Source of the DNA: Methylobacterium platani | GTDB lineage: Bacteria > Pseudomonadota > Alphaproteobacteria > Rhizobiales > Beijerinckiaceae | Direction of reading: 5' to 3' | DNA: 64,000 nt | NCBI RefSeq assembly: GCF_001653715.1 | Contig: NZ_LWHQ01000009.1 | Span: forward strand, 62,001-126,000 | Part shown: in pieces, positions 29,630 through 38,407 of the stretch | How positions within the stretch are numbered: position 1 is the first letter of the stretch | Layout: every line of letters begins with the position of its first letter | Made by a program: the position numbers and the translations under genes | Notes under the pieces: model-generated | Told to the model about the DNA's origin: nothing | The model's database searches: none | The model's input: only the letters and a program-made list of their open reading frames with translations

Positions 29630-29658
29630 TTGACATCCCGGCGTTAACGGCGGCTTAC
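29630..29658 (+). promoter_or_regulatory. Possible promoter upstream of the MFS gene
   Basis: A consensus -35 (ttgaca, 29630-29635) is followed 17 bp later by a poor -10 (gcttac). It lies about 95 bp upstream of the MFS start in the 197-bp gap from the divergent CheZ-like gene. The weak -10 keeps confidence low. Confidence 0.3.
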
Positions 29659-29751
29659 GCGAGGCCCGCCGTGCGACCCTGATTCGGGCGGTCGATCCGC
29701 CCGCGCCCGAGGCCGTCCCGTGCCGTCGGGTCCTCGTCCCACCGGGGTCTC

Positions 29752-30918
29752 GTGTCTCCTCTGCCGCCCTCATCCCGCGACGGCCTGCGCCTCGCCCTCC
29801 TGTACGCGGCGGTGTTCGCCGGGATCGGCGTGGCGATGCCGTTCCTGCCGCTCTGGCTCGCCGGGCTCGGCCTCGGGCCGGAACTGATCGGCGCGCTGGT
29901 GGCCCTGCCGATCCTGGTCAGGATCGTGGCGACCGCCCCCCTCGTCGGGCTGATCGACCGGGGCGTCCCGCCGCGCACCCTGATGGTCGCCGGCAGCCTC
30001 GGCCTCGCCGCGACCTACGCCCTGATGCCCGCCTCGGCTCCCCTCGGCTGGCCGGCGCTCGCCGGGCTGATCGTCGTCAACGCGGTCGCGGGCGCCGCCC
30101 TGGTGCCCTGCCTCGACTACCAGAGCCTCGCCGCGGTGCGCCGCGACGCGCGGCTCGACTACGCCCGGATCCGGCTCGGCGGGTCGCTCGGGTTCCTGGC
30201 CGCGAGCCTGCTCGGCGGCTGGCTCCTCGGATTCGTCGGCACCGGCGGCATCCCGAACTTCCTCGCCGGCCTGGAGCTCGCCTCGGCCTGCGGCGCCGCC
30301 CTGCTTCTGCACCGGGCGAGAGCGGCCGTCCCGGCCTCCCGCGCGCCCGGCCGCGTGCCCCTGCCCCTCGCCCTGTGGCTCGCCATCGCGGCGGGCGCGG
30401 CGATCCAGGCGAGCCACGCCGCGGTCTACGCCTTCGGCAGCATCCACTGGGGCCTGATCGGCCTGTCGCCGGCCGAGACCGGGATCGCCTGGGGCGTCGG
30501 CGTCGTCGCCGAGATCGGGTTCTTCGCGGCGGTGGGGCGCATCGGGTGGTTGCGCGATGCGCCGTTCCGCCTGCTCGGGCTCGGGGCGGCCGCCGCCCTG
30601 CTGCGCTGGGGCGGCCTCCTCGCGGCGTCCGGCCTGCCGGCCCTGGTGCTGCCGCTGCAGGCGCTGCACGGCCTGACCTTCGGGGCGACGCAGCTCGGTG
30701 CCATGGCGGCCCTGTCGCGGCTCGCGCCGGAGGGCGGGCGCGGCGCCGCGCAGGGGACCTACGCGGCCTGCGCCGCCCTCGCCTCGGCTTCCGCCACCCT
30801 GGCGAGCGGGGCGGCCTACCGGGCCGGCGGCGGGCCCCTCGCCTTCGCGCTGATGCTGCCGATGGCCGGCCTCGGCCTCGTCCTGACGGTCGCGGCGGCG
30901 CGCGCGGCACGACGCTGA
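29752..30918 (+). CDS. MFS transporter (MFS_1-like / HcaT type)
   Basis: A GTG start gives 388 residues with about twelve membrane helices. The N-terminal LALLYAAVFAGIGVAMPFLPLWL and the PCLDYQSLAAVRRDARLDY segment between helices 4 and 5 match the LacY-like MFS_1 group that includes HcaT (phenylpropionate) and related permeases. Sugar, nucleoside or aromatic acid substrates are possible. It lies between a divergent CheZ-like gene and the mla operon. Confidence 0.88.
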   Translation: MSPLPPSSRDGLRLALLYAAVFAGIGVAMPFLPLWLAGLGLGPELIGALVALPILVRIVATAPLVGLIDRGVPPRTLMVAGSLGLAATYALMPASAPLGWPALAGLIVVNAVAGAALVPCLDYQSLAAVRRDARLDYARIRLGGSLGFLAASLLGGWLLGFVGTGGIPNFLAGLELASACGAALLLHRARAAVPASRAPGRVPLPLALWLAIAAGAAIQASHAAVYAFGSIHWGLIGLSPAETGIAWGVGVVAEIGFFAAVGRIGWLRDAPFRLLGLGAAAALLRWGGLLAASGLPALVLPLQALHGLTFGATQLGAMAALSRLAPEGGRGAAQGTYAACAALASASATLASGAAYRAGGGPLAFALMLPMAGLGLVLTVAAARAARR

Positions 30919-30950
30919 GCGGCACCGGCGCAAACGGCCGGCCCGATGGT

Positions 30951-30980
30951 TTGCGAATTGTTAGCATGACGCGGTATAGG
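30951..30980 (+). promoter_or_regulatory. Candidate promoter of the mla operon
   Basis: A -35-like ttgcga (30951-30956) and a -10-like tatagg (30975-30980) are separated by 18 bp, in an AT-richer patch 45 bp before the mlaE start. The placement suits a sigma-70-type promoter. Confidence 0.5.
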
Positions 30981-31024
30981 ACCGGCCCGAGGGGATTCTT
31001 TGGACGAACGAGGGAGGCCGGCCC

Positions 31025-32164
31025 GTGCCGACCGCACCCATGACGCGGGGGGCCGATCCGGCCGGCGCCGCGATCGAGCGCGTCCGCGACGGCCTCGCCG
31101 CGCGCCTGAGCGGCCGCTGGACCGCCGACCAGGCGCCCGCCGTCGAGGCCGCCTCCGCGGCGATGCTGGCGGCCGGCGCGCCCCTCGTCATCGACCTCTC
31201 GGGCCTCGCCCGCCTCGACACGCTCGGCGCCTGGGTGCTGGAACGCACCCGCGCGGGCCTGCCCCAGGGCACGGCCTATGCGGGCGCCGCGCCCGAGCAC
31301 CTGATCCTCCTGCGCGAGGTCGCCTACCGGGAGGCCGCCCCGGCCGCGCGGCGCCGGCGTCTCCACCCGCTCGATCCCGTCGCGGGCCTCGGATCGGGCG
31401 TGCGCAGCCTCGGCCGCCAGGGGCTGGCCGGGCTCGCCTTCCTGGGCGAGGTGGTGGCCGGCTGCCTGCGGGTGCTCGCCCGGCCGCGCAGCTTCCGCTG
31501 GCCGGCGCTGATCAACCAGATCGAGCAGATCGCGCTGCGCGGCGCGCCGATCATCATGCTGATCGCGTTCCTGGTCGGCTGCATCGTCACCCAGCAGGGC
31601 ATCATCCAGCTCCAGCGCTTCGGCGCCCAGAGCTACGTCGTCAACATGATCGGCATCCTGTCGCTGCGCGAGCTCGGCGTGCTGCTCACCTCGATCATGG
31701 TGGCGGGACGCTCCGGCTCGGCCTTCACGGCGGAGATCGGCTCGATGCGGATGCGCGAGGAGGTCGACGCGCTCCGGGTCATGGGCCTCGACCCGATCGA
31801 GATCCTGATCGTCCCGCGCATCCTCGCCCTGATGCTGGCCCTGCCGCTGCTCGCGTTCCTGGCCGACCTCGCGGCCCTCGCCGGCGGCGCGCTGACCTCG
31901 CTCGTCTACGGCGGCCTGTCGCTCGAGGCCTTCGCGTTCCGGCTCCAGAACGCGATCGGCCTTCGCCACGTCCTGATCGGGCTCATCAAGGCGCCGTTCA
32001 TGGCGCTGATCATCGGCATCATCGCCTCGGTCGAGGGGTTCATGGTCGAAGGCTCGGCCGAGTCGCTCGGCCGCCACGTCACCGCCTCAGTCGTCAAGTC
32101 TATCTTCATGGTCATCGTCCTCGATGGACTCTTCGCGGTGTTCTTCGCGGCCATCGACTTCTGA
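31025..32164 (+). CDS. mlaE: MlaE family lipid ABC transporter permease with N-terminal STAS-like domain
   Basis: GTG (31025) or ATG (31040) starts are possible, giving about 375-379 residues. Residues 15-95 look like a STAS/MlaB domain (APLVIDLSGLARLDTLGAW), fused to a MlaE permease with about five helices and the MlaE segment VAGRSGSAFTAEIGSMRMREEVDAL. MlaB, separate in E. coli, is therefore built in here. It forms the inner-membrane part of an MCE phospholipid transporter linking the inner and outer membranes. mlaF follows after 9 bp. Confidence 0.94.
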   Translation: MPTAPMTRGADPAGAAIERVRDGLAARLSGRWTADQAPAVEAASAAMLAAGAPLVIDLSGLARLDTLGAWVLERTRAGLPQGTAYAGAAPEHLILLREVAYREAAPAARRRRLHPLDPVAGLGSGVRSLGRQGLAGLAFLGEVVAGCLRVLARPRSFRWPALINQIEQIALRGAPIIMLIAFLVGCIVTQQGIIQLQRFGAQSYVVNMIGILSLRELGVLLTSIMVAGRSGSAFTAEIGSMRMREEVDALRVMGLDPIEILIVPRILALMLALPLLAFLADLAALAGGALTSLVYGGLSLEAFAFRLQNAIGLRHVLIGLIKAPFMALIIGIIASVEGFMVEGSAESLGRHVTASVVKSIFMVIVLDGLFAVFFAAIDF

Positions 32165-32173
32165 GCGAGGCGA

Positions 32174-33016
32174 GTGCGTTCCTTGCCCACCTTGAACCCC
32201 ACCGACCCGGCGAGCCCGGCGCCCGACGCGATCATCCGCGTGCGCGACCTCGTGGTCGCCTTCGGCGAGCGCACGGTGCTCAAGGGCCTGAACCTCGACA
32301 TCCGCCGCGGCGAGATCCTCGGCTTCGTCGGCCCGTCCGGCCAGGGCAAGTCGGTGCTCACCCGCACGCTCCTCGGCCTGGTGCCGAAGCGCTCCGGCAC
32401 GATCGAGGTGTTCGGCGAGGACGTCGACCGCCTGAGCCTCGCCCAGCGGCGGGTGATCGAGCGGCGTTGGGGCGTGCTGTTCCAGCAGGGCGCGCTGTTC
32501 TCGGCGCTCACCGTCAAGCAGAACATCCAGGTGCCGATGCGCGAGCACCTCGACCTCTCCGAGCGCCTGCTCGACGAGTTCGCCCGGCTCAAGATCGAGA
32601 TGGTGGGGCTGAAGCCCGACGCCGCCGACAAGCTGCCCTCCGAGCTGTCCGGCGGCATGATCAAGCGCGCGGCGCTCGCCCGGGCGCTGGCCCTCGATCC
32701 CGAGGTGCTGTTCCTCGACGAGCCGACCTCCGGCCTCGACCCGATCGGCGCCGGCGAGTTCGACGAGCTGGTGGCCACCCTCCAGCGCACGCTCGGGCTC
32801 ACCGTGTTCATGGTCACCCACGACCTCGACAGCCTCTACACCGCCTGCGACCGCATCGCGGCCCTGGGCGACGGCCAGATCATCGCCGAGGGGCCGATCG
32901 AGGCGATGCTCGCCTCCGACCATCCCTGGCTGCGCTCCTACTTCCACGGCAAGCGCGCCCGCTCGATCGTGGTCCCGGAGATCTCATCCCGCGAAATCGT
33001 GGAGGGCGTCGCCTGA
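32174..33016 (+). CDS. mlaF: MlaF-type lipid ABC transporter ATPase
   Basis: A GTG start gives 280 residues. Motifs: Walker A GPSGQGKSV (about 54-62), the MlaF-type signature ELSGGMIKRAALARA, Walker B VLFLDEPTSGLDP, and the H-loop VTHDLDS. It powers the MlaE permease. The gap of 9 bp from mlaE indicates an operon. The last residues (SREIVEGVA) extend past the ATPase core like the regulatory C-terminus of MlaF. Confidence 0.95.
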   Translation: MRSLPTLNPTDPASPAPDAIIRVRDLVVAFGERTVLKGLNLDIRRGEILGFVGPSGQGKSVLTRTLLGLVPKRSGTIEVFGEDVDRLSLAQRRVIERRWGVLFQQGALFSALTVKQNIQVPMREHLDLSERLLDEFARLKIEMVGLKPDAADKLPSELSGGMIKRAALARALALDPEVLFLDEPTSGLDPIGAGEFDELVATLQRTLGLTVFMVTHDLDSLYTACDRIAALGDGQIIAEGPIEAMLASDHPWLRSYFHGKRARSIVVPEISSREIVEGVA

Positions 33017-33126
33017 TGTGCGGTCGCGCACCCGCCGGCTCCGCCGCCTCGCTTAAGCGTGGCCGCGTGAGCCATGCCGCGAGGGTCCTGCCCTTCGTCC
33101 CGCACGAGCACGGAAACCGTTAAGGC

Positions 33127-34206
33127 ATGGAAACCCGCGCCAACAACGTCCTGATCGGCGCCTTCACGCTGGCGGTGATCGCTCTCGGCTTCGCCTTCGC
33201 GTTCTGGCTGCGCGGCAGCTCCGCGAACCAGGCCCGGATGCCGGTGCGCATCGTGTTCTCGGGCGGGGTCGGCGGCCTCGCCAAGGGGGCGGTGGTCACC
33301 TTCAACGGCATCCGGGTCGGCGAGGCGACCGACGTGCGGCTGCTGCCGCAGGACCCGCGCCGCGTGACGGCGATCATCGAGGTCAACCGCGGCACGCCGC
33401 TGCGCGCCGACACCCGCGCGCGCCTCGACATGACGATGCTGACCGGCGTCGCCTCGATCGCGCTCGTCGGCGGCAGCGCCGACGCGCCGCCGCTCGCGCC
33501 GACCAGCAACGACCCCGTCCCGACGATCTTCGCCGACGCCTCCGACATCCAGGACCTGATGGCGGCGGCCCGCACCATCGCGCAGCGCGCGGACGACATG
33601 CTGCAGCGCCTCGACCGGGTGGTCGCCGGCAACGAGGGCGCGATCAACCGCACGCTCGCCAATGTCGAGCGCTTCTCCAAGACCCTCGGCGACAGCGCGC
33701 CGGCCCTCGACGCGCTCACCAAGGCCGTGGACGGGCGCAAGCTCGCGAGCCTGATCGACAACGCCGACAAGTTCTCCTCGGCGCTCGCCGCCGCCTCGCC
33801 CGACGTCCAGGCCGGAATCCACGACGCACGGACGCTCGCGGGCAAGCTCAACGCCTCCGCCGACCGGCTCGACGCGGTGCTGAAGGGCGCCGAGGGCTTC
33901 CTCGGCTCGGCCTCGGGCGATGCCGGCAAGAGCACCTTCGCGGAGGTGCGCGAGGCCGCGATCTCGATTCGCGAGGCGGGCCGCGCCTTCCGGACGATGT
34001 CGGAGAACCTCGACAAGCGCACCGCCACCCTGACCTCGAGCGTCAGCCGCCTCAGCGGCGCCGGCCGGCGCGAGGTCCAGACCCTCTCGACCGACGGTCA
34101 GCGCACGCTCAACAGCCTCAACAGCGCCGTGCGCAAGATCGAGCGCGACCCGTCGCAGGTGATTTTCGGCGGCAAGCCGTCGTTGCCCGAATACAACGGT
34201 CGCTAA
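33127..34206 (+). CDS. mlaD: MlaD family (MCE domain) lipid-binding protein
   Basis: The 359-residue protein has an N-terminal membrane anchor (VLIGAFTLAVIALGFAFAFWL, about 8-28) and one MCE domain (about 40-120: VVTFNGIRVGEATDVRLLP). A long helical C-terminal region (150-355) could form the hydrophobic tunnel seen in longer MCE proteins. It sits in the periplasm, gathering into a hexamer on MlaE. A 110-bp gap with no own terminator separates it from mlaF. Confidence 0.94.
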   Translation: METRANNVLIGAFTLAVIALGFAFAFWLRGSSANQARMPVRIVFSGGVGGLAKGAVVTFNGIRVGEATDVRLLPQDPRRVTAIIEVNRGTPLRADTRARLDMTMLTGVASIALVGGSADAPPLAPTSNDPVPTIFADASDIQDLMAAARTIAQRADDMLQRLDRVVAGNEGAINRTLANVERFSKTLGDSAPALDALTKAVDGRKLASLIDNADKFSSALAAASPDVQAGIHDARTLAGKLNASADRLDAVLKGAEGFLGSASGDAGKSTFAEVREAAISIREAGRAFRTMSENLDKRTATLTSSVSRLSGAGRREVQTLSTDGQRTLNSLNSAVRKIERDPSQVIFGGKPSLPEYNGR

Positions 34207-34340
34207 CCATGTTGCAGCCCAGCCTCGCGGCGGTTGCACCCGCGCGCCCGGCCGGGCGTTGTCAGGTCATGTCCGGTCAAGCTTCTGGGCGAGGGTTCCG
34301 GTTCGCGCCGGCCCTGCCCGCCCTCGGTCCTCCCGCCGCC

Positions 34341-34961
34341 ATGCCTCTCACGGTCATCCCTCCGCGCCGCGCTCGCCGGTCCGGCCCGCTCCTCGCCGCC
34401 GGGGTCCTGGCGGCCGGCCTGCCCCTGCTCCTCGGCGCCTGCGGCGGCGCGGTGCCGACGACCTTCGATCTCACCGCCGTCCCGGGGGCGGCCCGCAGCG
34501 GCCCGGCCCGGCGATCGATCGTGGTGGCCGAACCGGTCGGCCTGCAACCGTTCGAGGCCGACCGGATCATCGTGCGCGAGCCCGGCGGCTCCCTGTCGTT
34601 CCTCGGCGGCGGCCAGTGGGCCGACCGCCTGCCGCGCCTGATCCAGGCCCGCCTGCTCCAGAGCCTGGAGAATACCGGGCGCCTGCGCTCGGTGAGCCGG
34701 CCCGGCGACAAGGTCGCGGCCGATACGGTGCTGGTGACCGAGATCCGCGCCTTCGACATCGCGGCCGGATCGCGCGAGGCGGTGGTCGACATCTCGGTCA
34801 AGCTCGTCTCCGAGGCGACCGGCACGGTGGCCGCCGCCCGGGTGTTCCAGGCGCGCGTCCCGGTCGCGGCGGTCGATGCCGGGAGCGCGGCCAACGGGCT
34901 CGACCGTGCCTTGTCCACCGTGCTCGCCGACATCGTGCGCTGGGTCGGAGCGGCGGCGTGA
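34341..34961 (+). CDS. ABC-type transport auxiliary lipoprotein (PqiC/DUF330-like)
   Basis: I chose the third in-frame ATG (MPLTVIPPRR), which gives a proper lipoprotein signal with lipobox LLGAC near residue 33; upstream ATGs at 34209 and 34269 would put 24-44 residues before the signal. The mature part has the PqiC/MlaB-auxiliary pattern: IVVAEPVGLQPFEADRIIVRE, GGQWADRLPRLIQARLLQSLENTG and EIRAFDI. It is likely the outer-membrane lipoprotein that docks the MCE tunnel. It is the fourth gene of the mla operon. Confidence 0.87.
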   Translation: MPLTVIPPRRARRSGPLLAAGVLAAGLPLLLGACGGAVPTTFDLTAVPGAARSGPARRSIVVAEPVGLQPFEADRIIVREPGGSLSFLGGGQWADRLPRLIQARLLQSLENTGRLRSVSRPGDKVAADTVLVTEIRAFDIAAGSREAVVDISVKLVSEATGTVAAARVFQARVPVAAVDAGSAANGLDRALSTVLADIVRWVGAAA

Positions 34962-34983
34962 CGACGGCGATGCCGGTCTGCGC

Positions 34984-35934
34984 TCACGGCGCGGCCGGCA
35001 TCCGAGTCAGGAGCCGCACGAACCCGAGCGCGAGACCGGCGAGCACGAGGCCGGCGACGACGTCGACCAGGTAGTGCCCGCCGATCACCGGCGTCGCGGC
35101 GAGCATCGCCAGATTGAGCGCGAGGGCGGGCCAGCGCAGCACCGGCAGCCCCCAGAACCCCCAGGCGAGGAGCGCTGCGGCCGCGGCGTGGAAGCTCGGG
35201 AAGGTCACGATGCCCCCCAGGCTCTCGCCGGTCAGGGCCGAGAGCGTGCCGTCGCGGGCCGGGCCGAGGATGTCGACGTGGCGCCATGCCGCCGAGACCA
35301 GCACGTGCGTGTCGTCCTGCGCCACGCCGTGGTGCAGGTAACCCCCGAGCGCCGGCACCAGCGGGAAGATCGCGATGGTGGCGGCGAGCGTCAGGATCCA
35401 GGCGAGGCAGAAGGCCTGCGCCCGGGCCGTCCGCCCGGCGGCCAGGAGCAGCGCGAACAGGATCACGAGCTGCTGCATCAGGCTCGCGTAGACGTGGCTC
35501 AGGACCTCCATCAGGAGCGATCGGGTCTGGGCCAGGGCGACCACGTGGCCCCAGTCGAAGCCGAACAGCGCCGCGTCGAGCGCGAGCAGGTCCTCGTCGC
35601 GATAGGGCAGGTTCGTGCTCGCCGCCACGACGCTCAGGAGAGGCGCGAGCAGGCCGGCAAGCAGGAGCTGGGCGGCGATGTCGGCGGCGGTTCCGACCCG
35701 GACCCAGCCGCGGGCGCGGATCGCCGCGCCGCAGCCCCCGAGGGCGACGAGCTGCATCAGGGCGATGAGGACGTGGTCGGCGATCCGGAAGCCGCCGACG
35801 GACGCCGCGGCGAGCAGGCCGAGACCGGCCGTTCCGAGTACGATCCAGCCGAGCCGGGACGCCGCCCCGGGTCCCCGCCGCAGGACCAGCGGGCCGCGCG
35901 CCGGCAAGCCGGACAGGGCGATAAGGTTCGACAT
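34984..35934 (-). CDS. PAP2 superfamily phosphatase, membrane (PAP2_3 / Aur1-Ipt1 type)
   Basis: The 316-residue protein has six or more membrane helices and the PAP2 catalytic histidine motifs TFPSFHAAAAALL (about 240-252) and GGHYLVDVVAG (about 282-292). The second motif's H and D match the nucleophile region. Such proteins remove phosphate from lipid phosphates such as phosphatidate or undecaprenyl-PP, or transfer inositol phosphate. Substrate is not evident. It is convergent with the mla lipoprotein, 22 bp apart, so shared lipid metabolism is plausible but unproved. Confidence 0.88.
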   Translation of the reverse strand: MSNLIALSGLPARGPLVLRRGPGAASRLGWIVLGTAGLGLLAAASVGGFRIADHVLIALMQLVALGGCGAAIRARGWVRVGTAADIAAQLLLAGLLAPLLSVVAASTNLPYRDEDLLALDAALFGFDWGHVVALAQTRSLLMEVLSHVYASLMQQLVILFALLLAAGRTARAQAFCLAWILTLAATIAIFPLVPALGGYLHHGVAQDDTHVLVSAAWRHVDILGPARDGTLSALTGESLGGIVTFPSFHAAAAALLAWGFWGLPVLRWPALALNLAMLAATPVIGGHYLVDVVAGLVLAGLALGFVRLLTRMPAAP

Positions 35935-36023
35935 GCCGCTTCCTCTGCGTCATGTCGACTGTCGAACCGACCCGATAAGATTCGGTGTCCGGCTTCCCTA
36001 AGGTTTGACCGCGGCGGCGCGCG

Positions 36024-36644
36024 TCACTCCATCACCGCCGCCTTCATGATCACCACCATGAAGGCGCGCCCCGTCGCCTCGCCGATGCAGCGCACGGTGT
36101 GGGGACGGTCGCAGCGGTAGCGCAGGGTCTCGCCGGCCCGGGCCCGCTGCACCGCGCCGGCGACGTCGACCTCGAACTCGCCCTCGGTGACCGACAGGCA
36201 CTCGACCGAGCCGCGCTGGTGGGCGTCGGAATCGAGCACGCCGCCGGGATCGGCCGAGAGGTCGTACCATTGCAGCCACTCGACGGTCTTGATCCAGCCG
36301 ATGATCGCGAGCCGCATCCGGCCGTCGTCGGAGACCAGGATCGGCGTGTCGGCCCGGGACGACTTCTCGATGAACGGCTCCTCGTCGCCGGTGGCGAGCA
36401 CCCGCTCGATCGAGACGTCGAGGGCCTGGCTGAGGCGCCAGATCGTCGCCAGCGTCGGGTTGGTCTCGTTGCGCTCGATCTGGCTGATGATCGACTTCGC
36501 GACGCCGGATTGCTCGGCGAGCTCGGAGAGCGACAGGTTGTAGGCCTTGCGCAGGCGCTGGATGGTCTTGCCGAGCTGCCCCGACAGCACCTGCGCGCCG
36601 GTCAACAGGTCCTTGCCGCGCTCCCGCCCCCGCTCGACGCCCAT
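36024..36644 (-). CDS. XRE family transcriptional regulator with C-terminal cupin
   Basis: From the ATG MGVERGRERGKD the protein has 206 residues: an HTH_3 domain (about 27-82: LRKAYNLSLSELAEQSGVAK) and a cupin (about 125-195: GSVECLSVTEGEFEVDV, RCDRPHTVRCIG). In such regulators the cupin senses a small ligand. An ATG 45 bp upstream is less likely. It lies 136 bp upstream of the end of thiD on the same strand, though probably with its own promoter; targets are unknown. Confidence 0.9.
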   Translation of the reverse strand: MGVERGRERGKDLLTGAQVLSGQLGKTIQRLRKAYNLSLSELAEQSGVAKSIISQIERNETNPTLATIWRLSQALDVSIERVLATGDEEPFIEKSSRADTPILVSDDGRMRLAIIGWIKTVEWLQWYDLSADPGGVLDSDAHQRGSVECLSVTEGEFEVDVAGAVQRARAGETLRYRCDRPHTVRCIGEATGRAFMVVIMKAAVME

Positions 36645-36780
36645 CGCCCGCCCTTGAATCCCGCTCGATCGCCGCGCGGCGTTCCGCATTCCGAACGCCC
36701 GTACGCTCCATCAAACGCAATCGCCCGGACTGCGCAAGGGTTCATGCGACCGCGCGGGCCGATTCCGGCGGGATGGGACG

Positions 36781-37581
36781 TCAGTTCCACCAGGCGTGGA
36801 AGTGGTGCACCGGGCCGTTGCCGTGCCCGATCCGCAGGCGCCCCGCGGCGGCGAGCGCCGCGCTCAGATAGGCCTTGGCCGCCCGGGCCGCCTCCGGCAG
36901 CGGCAGGCCGCGGGCGAGCCCGGCGGCGAGCGCCGCCGACAGGGTGCAGCCGGTGCCGTGGGTGTTGCGGGTCTCGATCCGCGGACCGGTGAGGCGCAGG
37001 ACGGAATCGCCGGGGCCGACCAGGAGGTCGACGCTCTCCGGGCCGGCGGCGTGGCCGCCCTTCATCAGCACCGCGGCCGGCCCGAGCGCCAGGAGGCGCC
37101 GGCCCTGATCGAGCATCGCCGCCTCGGTCGCGGCGATCCCTTCCCCGAGCAGCACCGCGGCCTCGGGCAGGTTCGGGGTCAGCACGGAGGCGTGGGGCAG
37201 GAGCTTGGTGCGCAGGGCCTCGACGGCGTCGTCGGCGAGCAGGCGGTCGCCGCTCGTCGCCACCATCACCGGATCGAGGACCCGGGGCAGGCCCGCGCCG
37301 TGGCGGGCGAGCCCCTCGGCCACGGCCGTGATCGTCGGGATGCGCGAGAGCATGCCGATCTTCACCGCCGTCACGTCGAGATCCGTGAACACGCTCTCGA
37401 TCTGGCGGGCGACGAATTCAGGTTCCACGTCGTGGATCGCCTGCACGCCCCGGGTGTTCTGGGCGGTGAGCGCCGTCACCACGCTGGCGCCGTAGACGCC
37501 GAGCGCCGAGAAGGTCTTGAGATCGGCCTGGATGCCGGCGCCGCCGCCGGAATCGGAACCCGCGATCGTCACGGCGATCAT
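36781..37581 (-). CDS. thiD: Hydroxymethylpyrimidine/phosphomethylpyrimidine kinase
   Basis: The 266-residue ribokinase-fold enzyme has the ThiD signature [20 protein letters not shown] at the N-terminus and the anion-hole motif [21 protein letters not shown] near residue 205. It phosphorylates HMP to HMP-P and HMP-PP for thiamine synthesis in the cytoplasm. Its ATG start overlaps the thiE stop (ATGA), so translation is coupled. Confidence 0.97.
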   Translation of the reverse strand: MIAVTIAGSDSGGGAGIQADLKTFSALGVYGASVVTALTAQNTRGVQAIHDVEPEFVARQIESVFTDLDVTAVKIGMLSRIPTITAVAEGLARHGAGLPRVLDPVMVATSGDRLLADDAVEALRTKLLPHASVLTPNLPEAAVLLGEGIAATEAAMLDQGRRLLALGPAAVLMKGGHAAGPESVDLLVGPGDSVLRLTGPRIETRNTHGTGCTLSAALAAGLARGLPLPEAARAAKAYLSAALAAAGRLRIGHGNGPVHHFHAWWN

Positions 37582-38282
37582 GCGGCGCCCCGGGCCGCGA
37601 GCGCCCCGTCGATCACCCCGCGCAGGTCGCGGGCCCGGGCCTCGACGTCGCGGCCGGTGCCGAACAGCGCCGAGATCAGCGCGACGCCGTCCGCCCCCGC
37701 CCCGATCGTCGCCGCGGCGTTGCTGCGGTCGATCCCGGCGATCGCCCCGACCGGCAGGGAAGCGCCGCGGGCGAGCCGCGCCCGGAACACGATGCGGTTG
37801 AGCCCGTCGAGCCCGACCGGCGGGTCCGGGTTGTTCTTGCTAGTCGTGGCGAACACCCCGCCGATGCAGGCGTAATCGACCGGCAGGCGGTAGAGTTCGT
37901 CGGCCTGGGCGGCGTTCTTGACGGTGAGCCCGACGATCGCGTCGCGGCCGAGCAGGCGCCGCGCATCGGCCGGGTGCATGTCCTCCTGGCCGAGATGCAC
38001 GCCCTCGAGCCCGGCCGCGAGCGCCAGGTCGACCCGGTCGTTCATCAGGAGCGGCACGCCGCTGCCCTGGAGCGCCGCGTGAATCCGGCGCAAGCGTGCC
38101 ACGGTCTCGCGGGCGTTGCCGATCGTCTTCTCGCGGTATTGCAGCAGGGTGCAGCCGCCCGCGGCCGCCTCCGCCGCCATCCGGGCGAGGTGCTCGGCAT
38201 CGCCGCCGCAGACCCCGACGTCGAGGAGGCCGTAGAGCCGCAGGTCCACCGGCACGGTCGCGTGGTTGCCCTCAGAGGTCAC
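37578..38282 (-). CDS. thiE: Thiamine phosphate synthase
   Basis: A GTG start gives 234 residues. The TIM-barrel enzyme shows [35 protein letters not shown] and the C-terminal [28 protein letters not shown]. It joins HMP-PP and thiazole phosphate to form thiamine phosphate. thiE and thiD overlap and form the HMP-using branch; thiC, thiG and thiS are not in the window. No TPP riboswitch was found upstream. Confidence 0.95.
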   Translation of the reverse strand: MTSEGNHATVPVDLRLYGLLDVGVCGGDAEHLARMAAEAAAGGCTLLQYREKTIGNARETVARLRRIHAALQGSGVPLLMNDRVDLALAAGLEGVHLGQEDMHPADARRLLGRDAIVGLTVKNAAQADELYRLPVDYACIGGVFATTSKNNPDPPVGLDGLNRIVFRARLARGASLPVGAIAGIDRSNAAATIGAGADGVALISALFGTGRDVEARARDLRGVIDGALAARGAA

Positions 38283-38342
38283 GGGCAGGCTCCCGCGCGA
38301 CGTGGATGGGGCATGCGGGCATGGGGCGCTTCCCTGCTGGAC

Positions 38343-38370
38343 CCGGGGGGCCGATCGACGATCCCCCGGA
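38343..38370 (-). terminator. GC-rich hairpin between EamA gene and thiE
   Basis: A GC palindrome (ccggggg... ...cccccgg) lies downstream of the EamA gene and upstream of thiE on the minus strand. It lacks a T-run. It may be a terminator for the transporter gene or a structure in the thiE leader. Confidence 0.4.
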
Positions 38371-38407
38371 GTAAGGGCGAGCGCGCCGGGGCGTCAACGG
38401 TGGCGTG

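Noticed and set aside
38283..38407. TPP riboswitch before thiE
   Set aside because: The conserved ctgaga and other core segments are absent in either orientation; only a GC hairpin is found.
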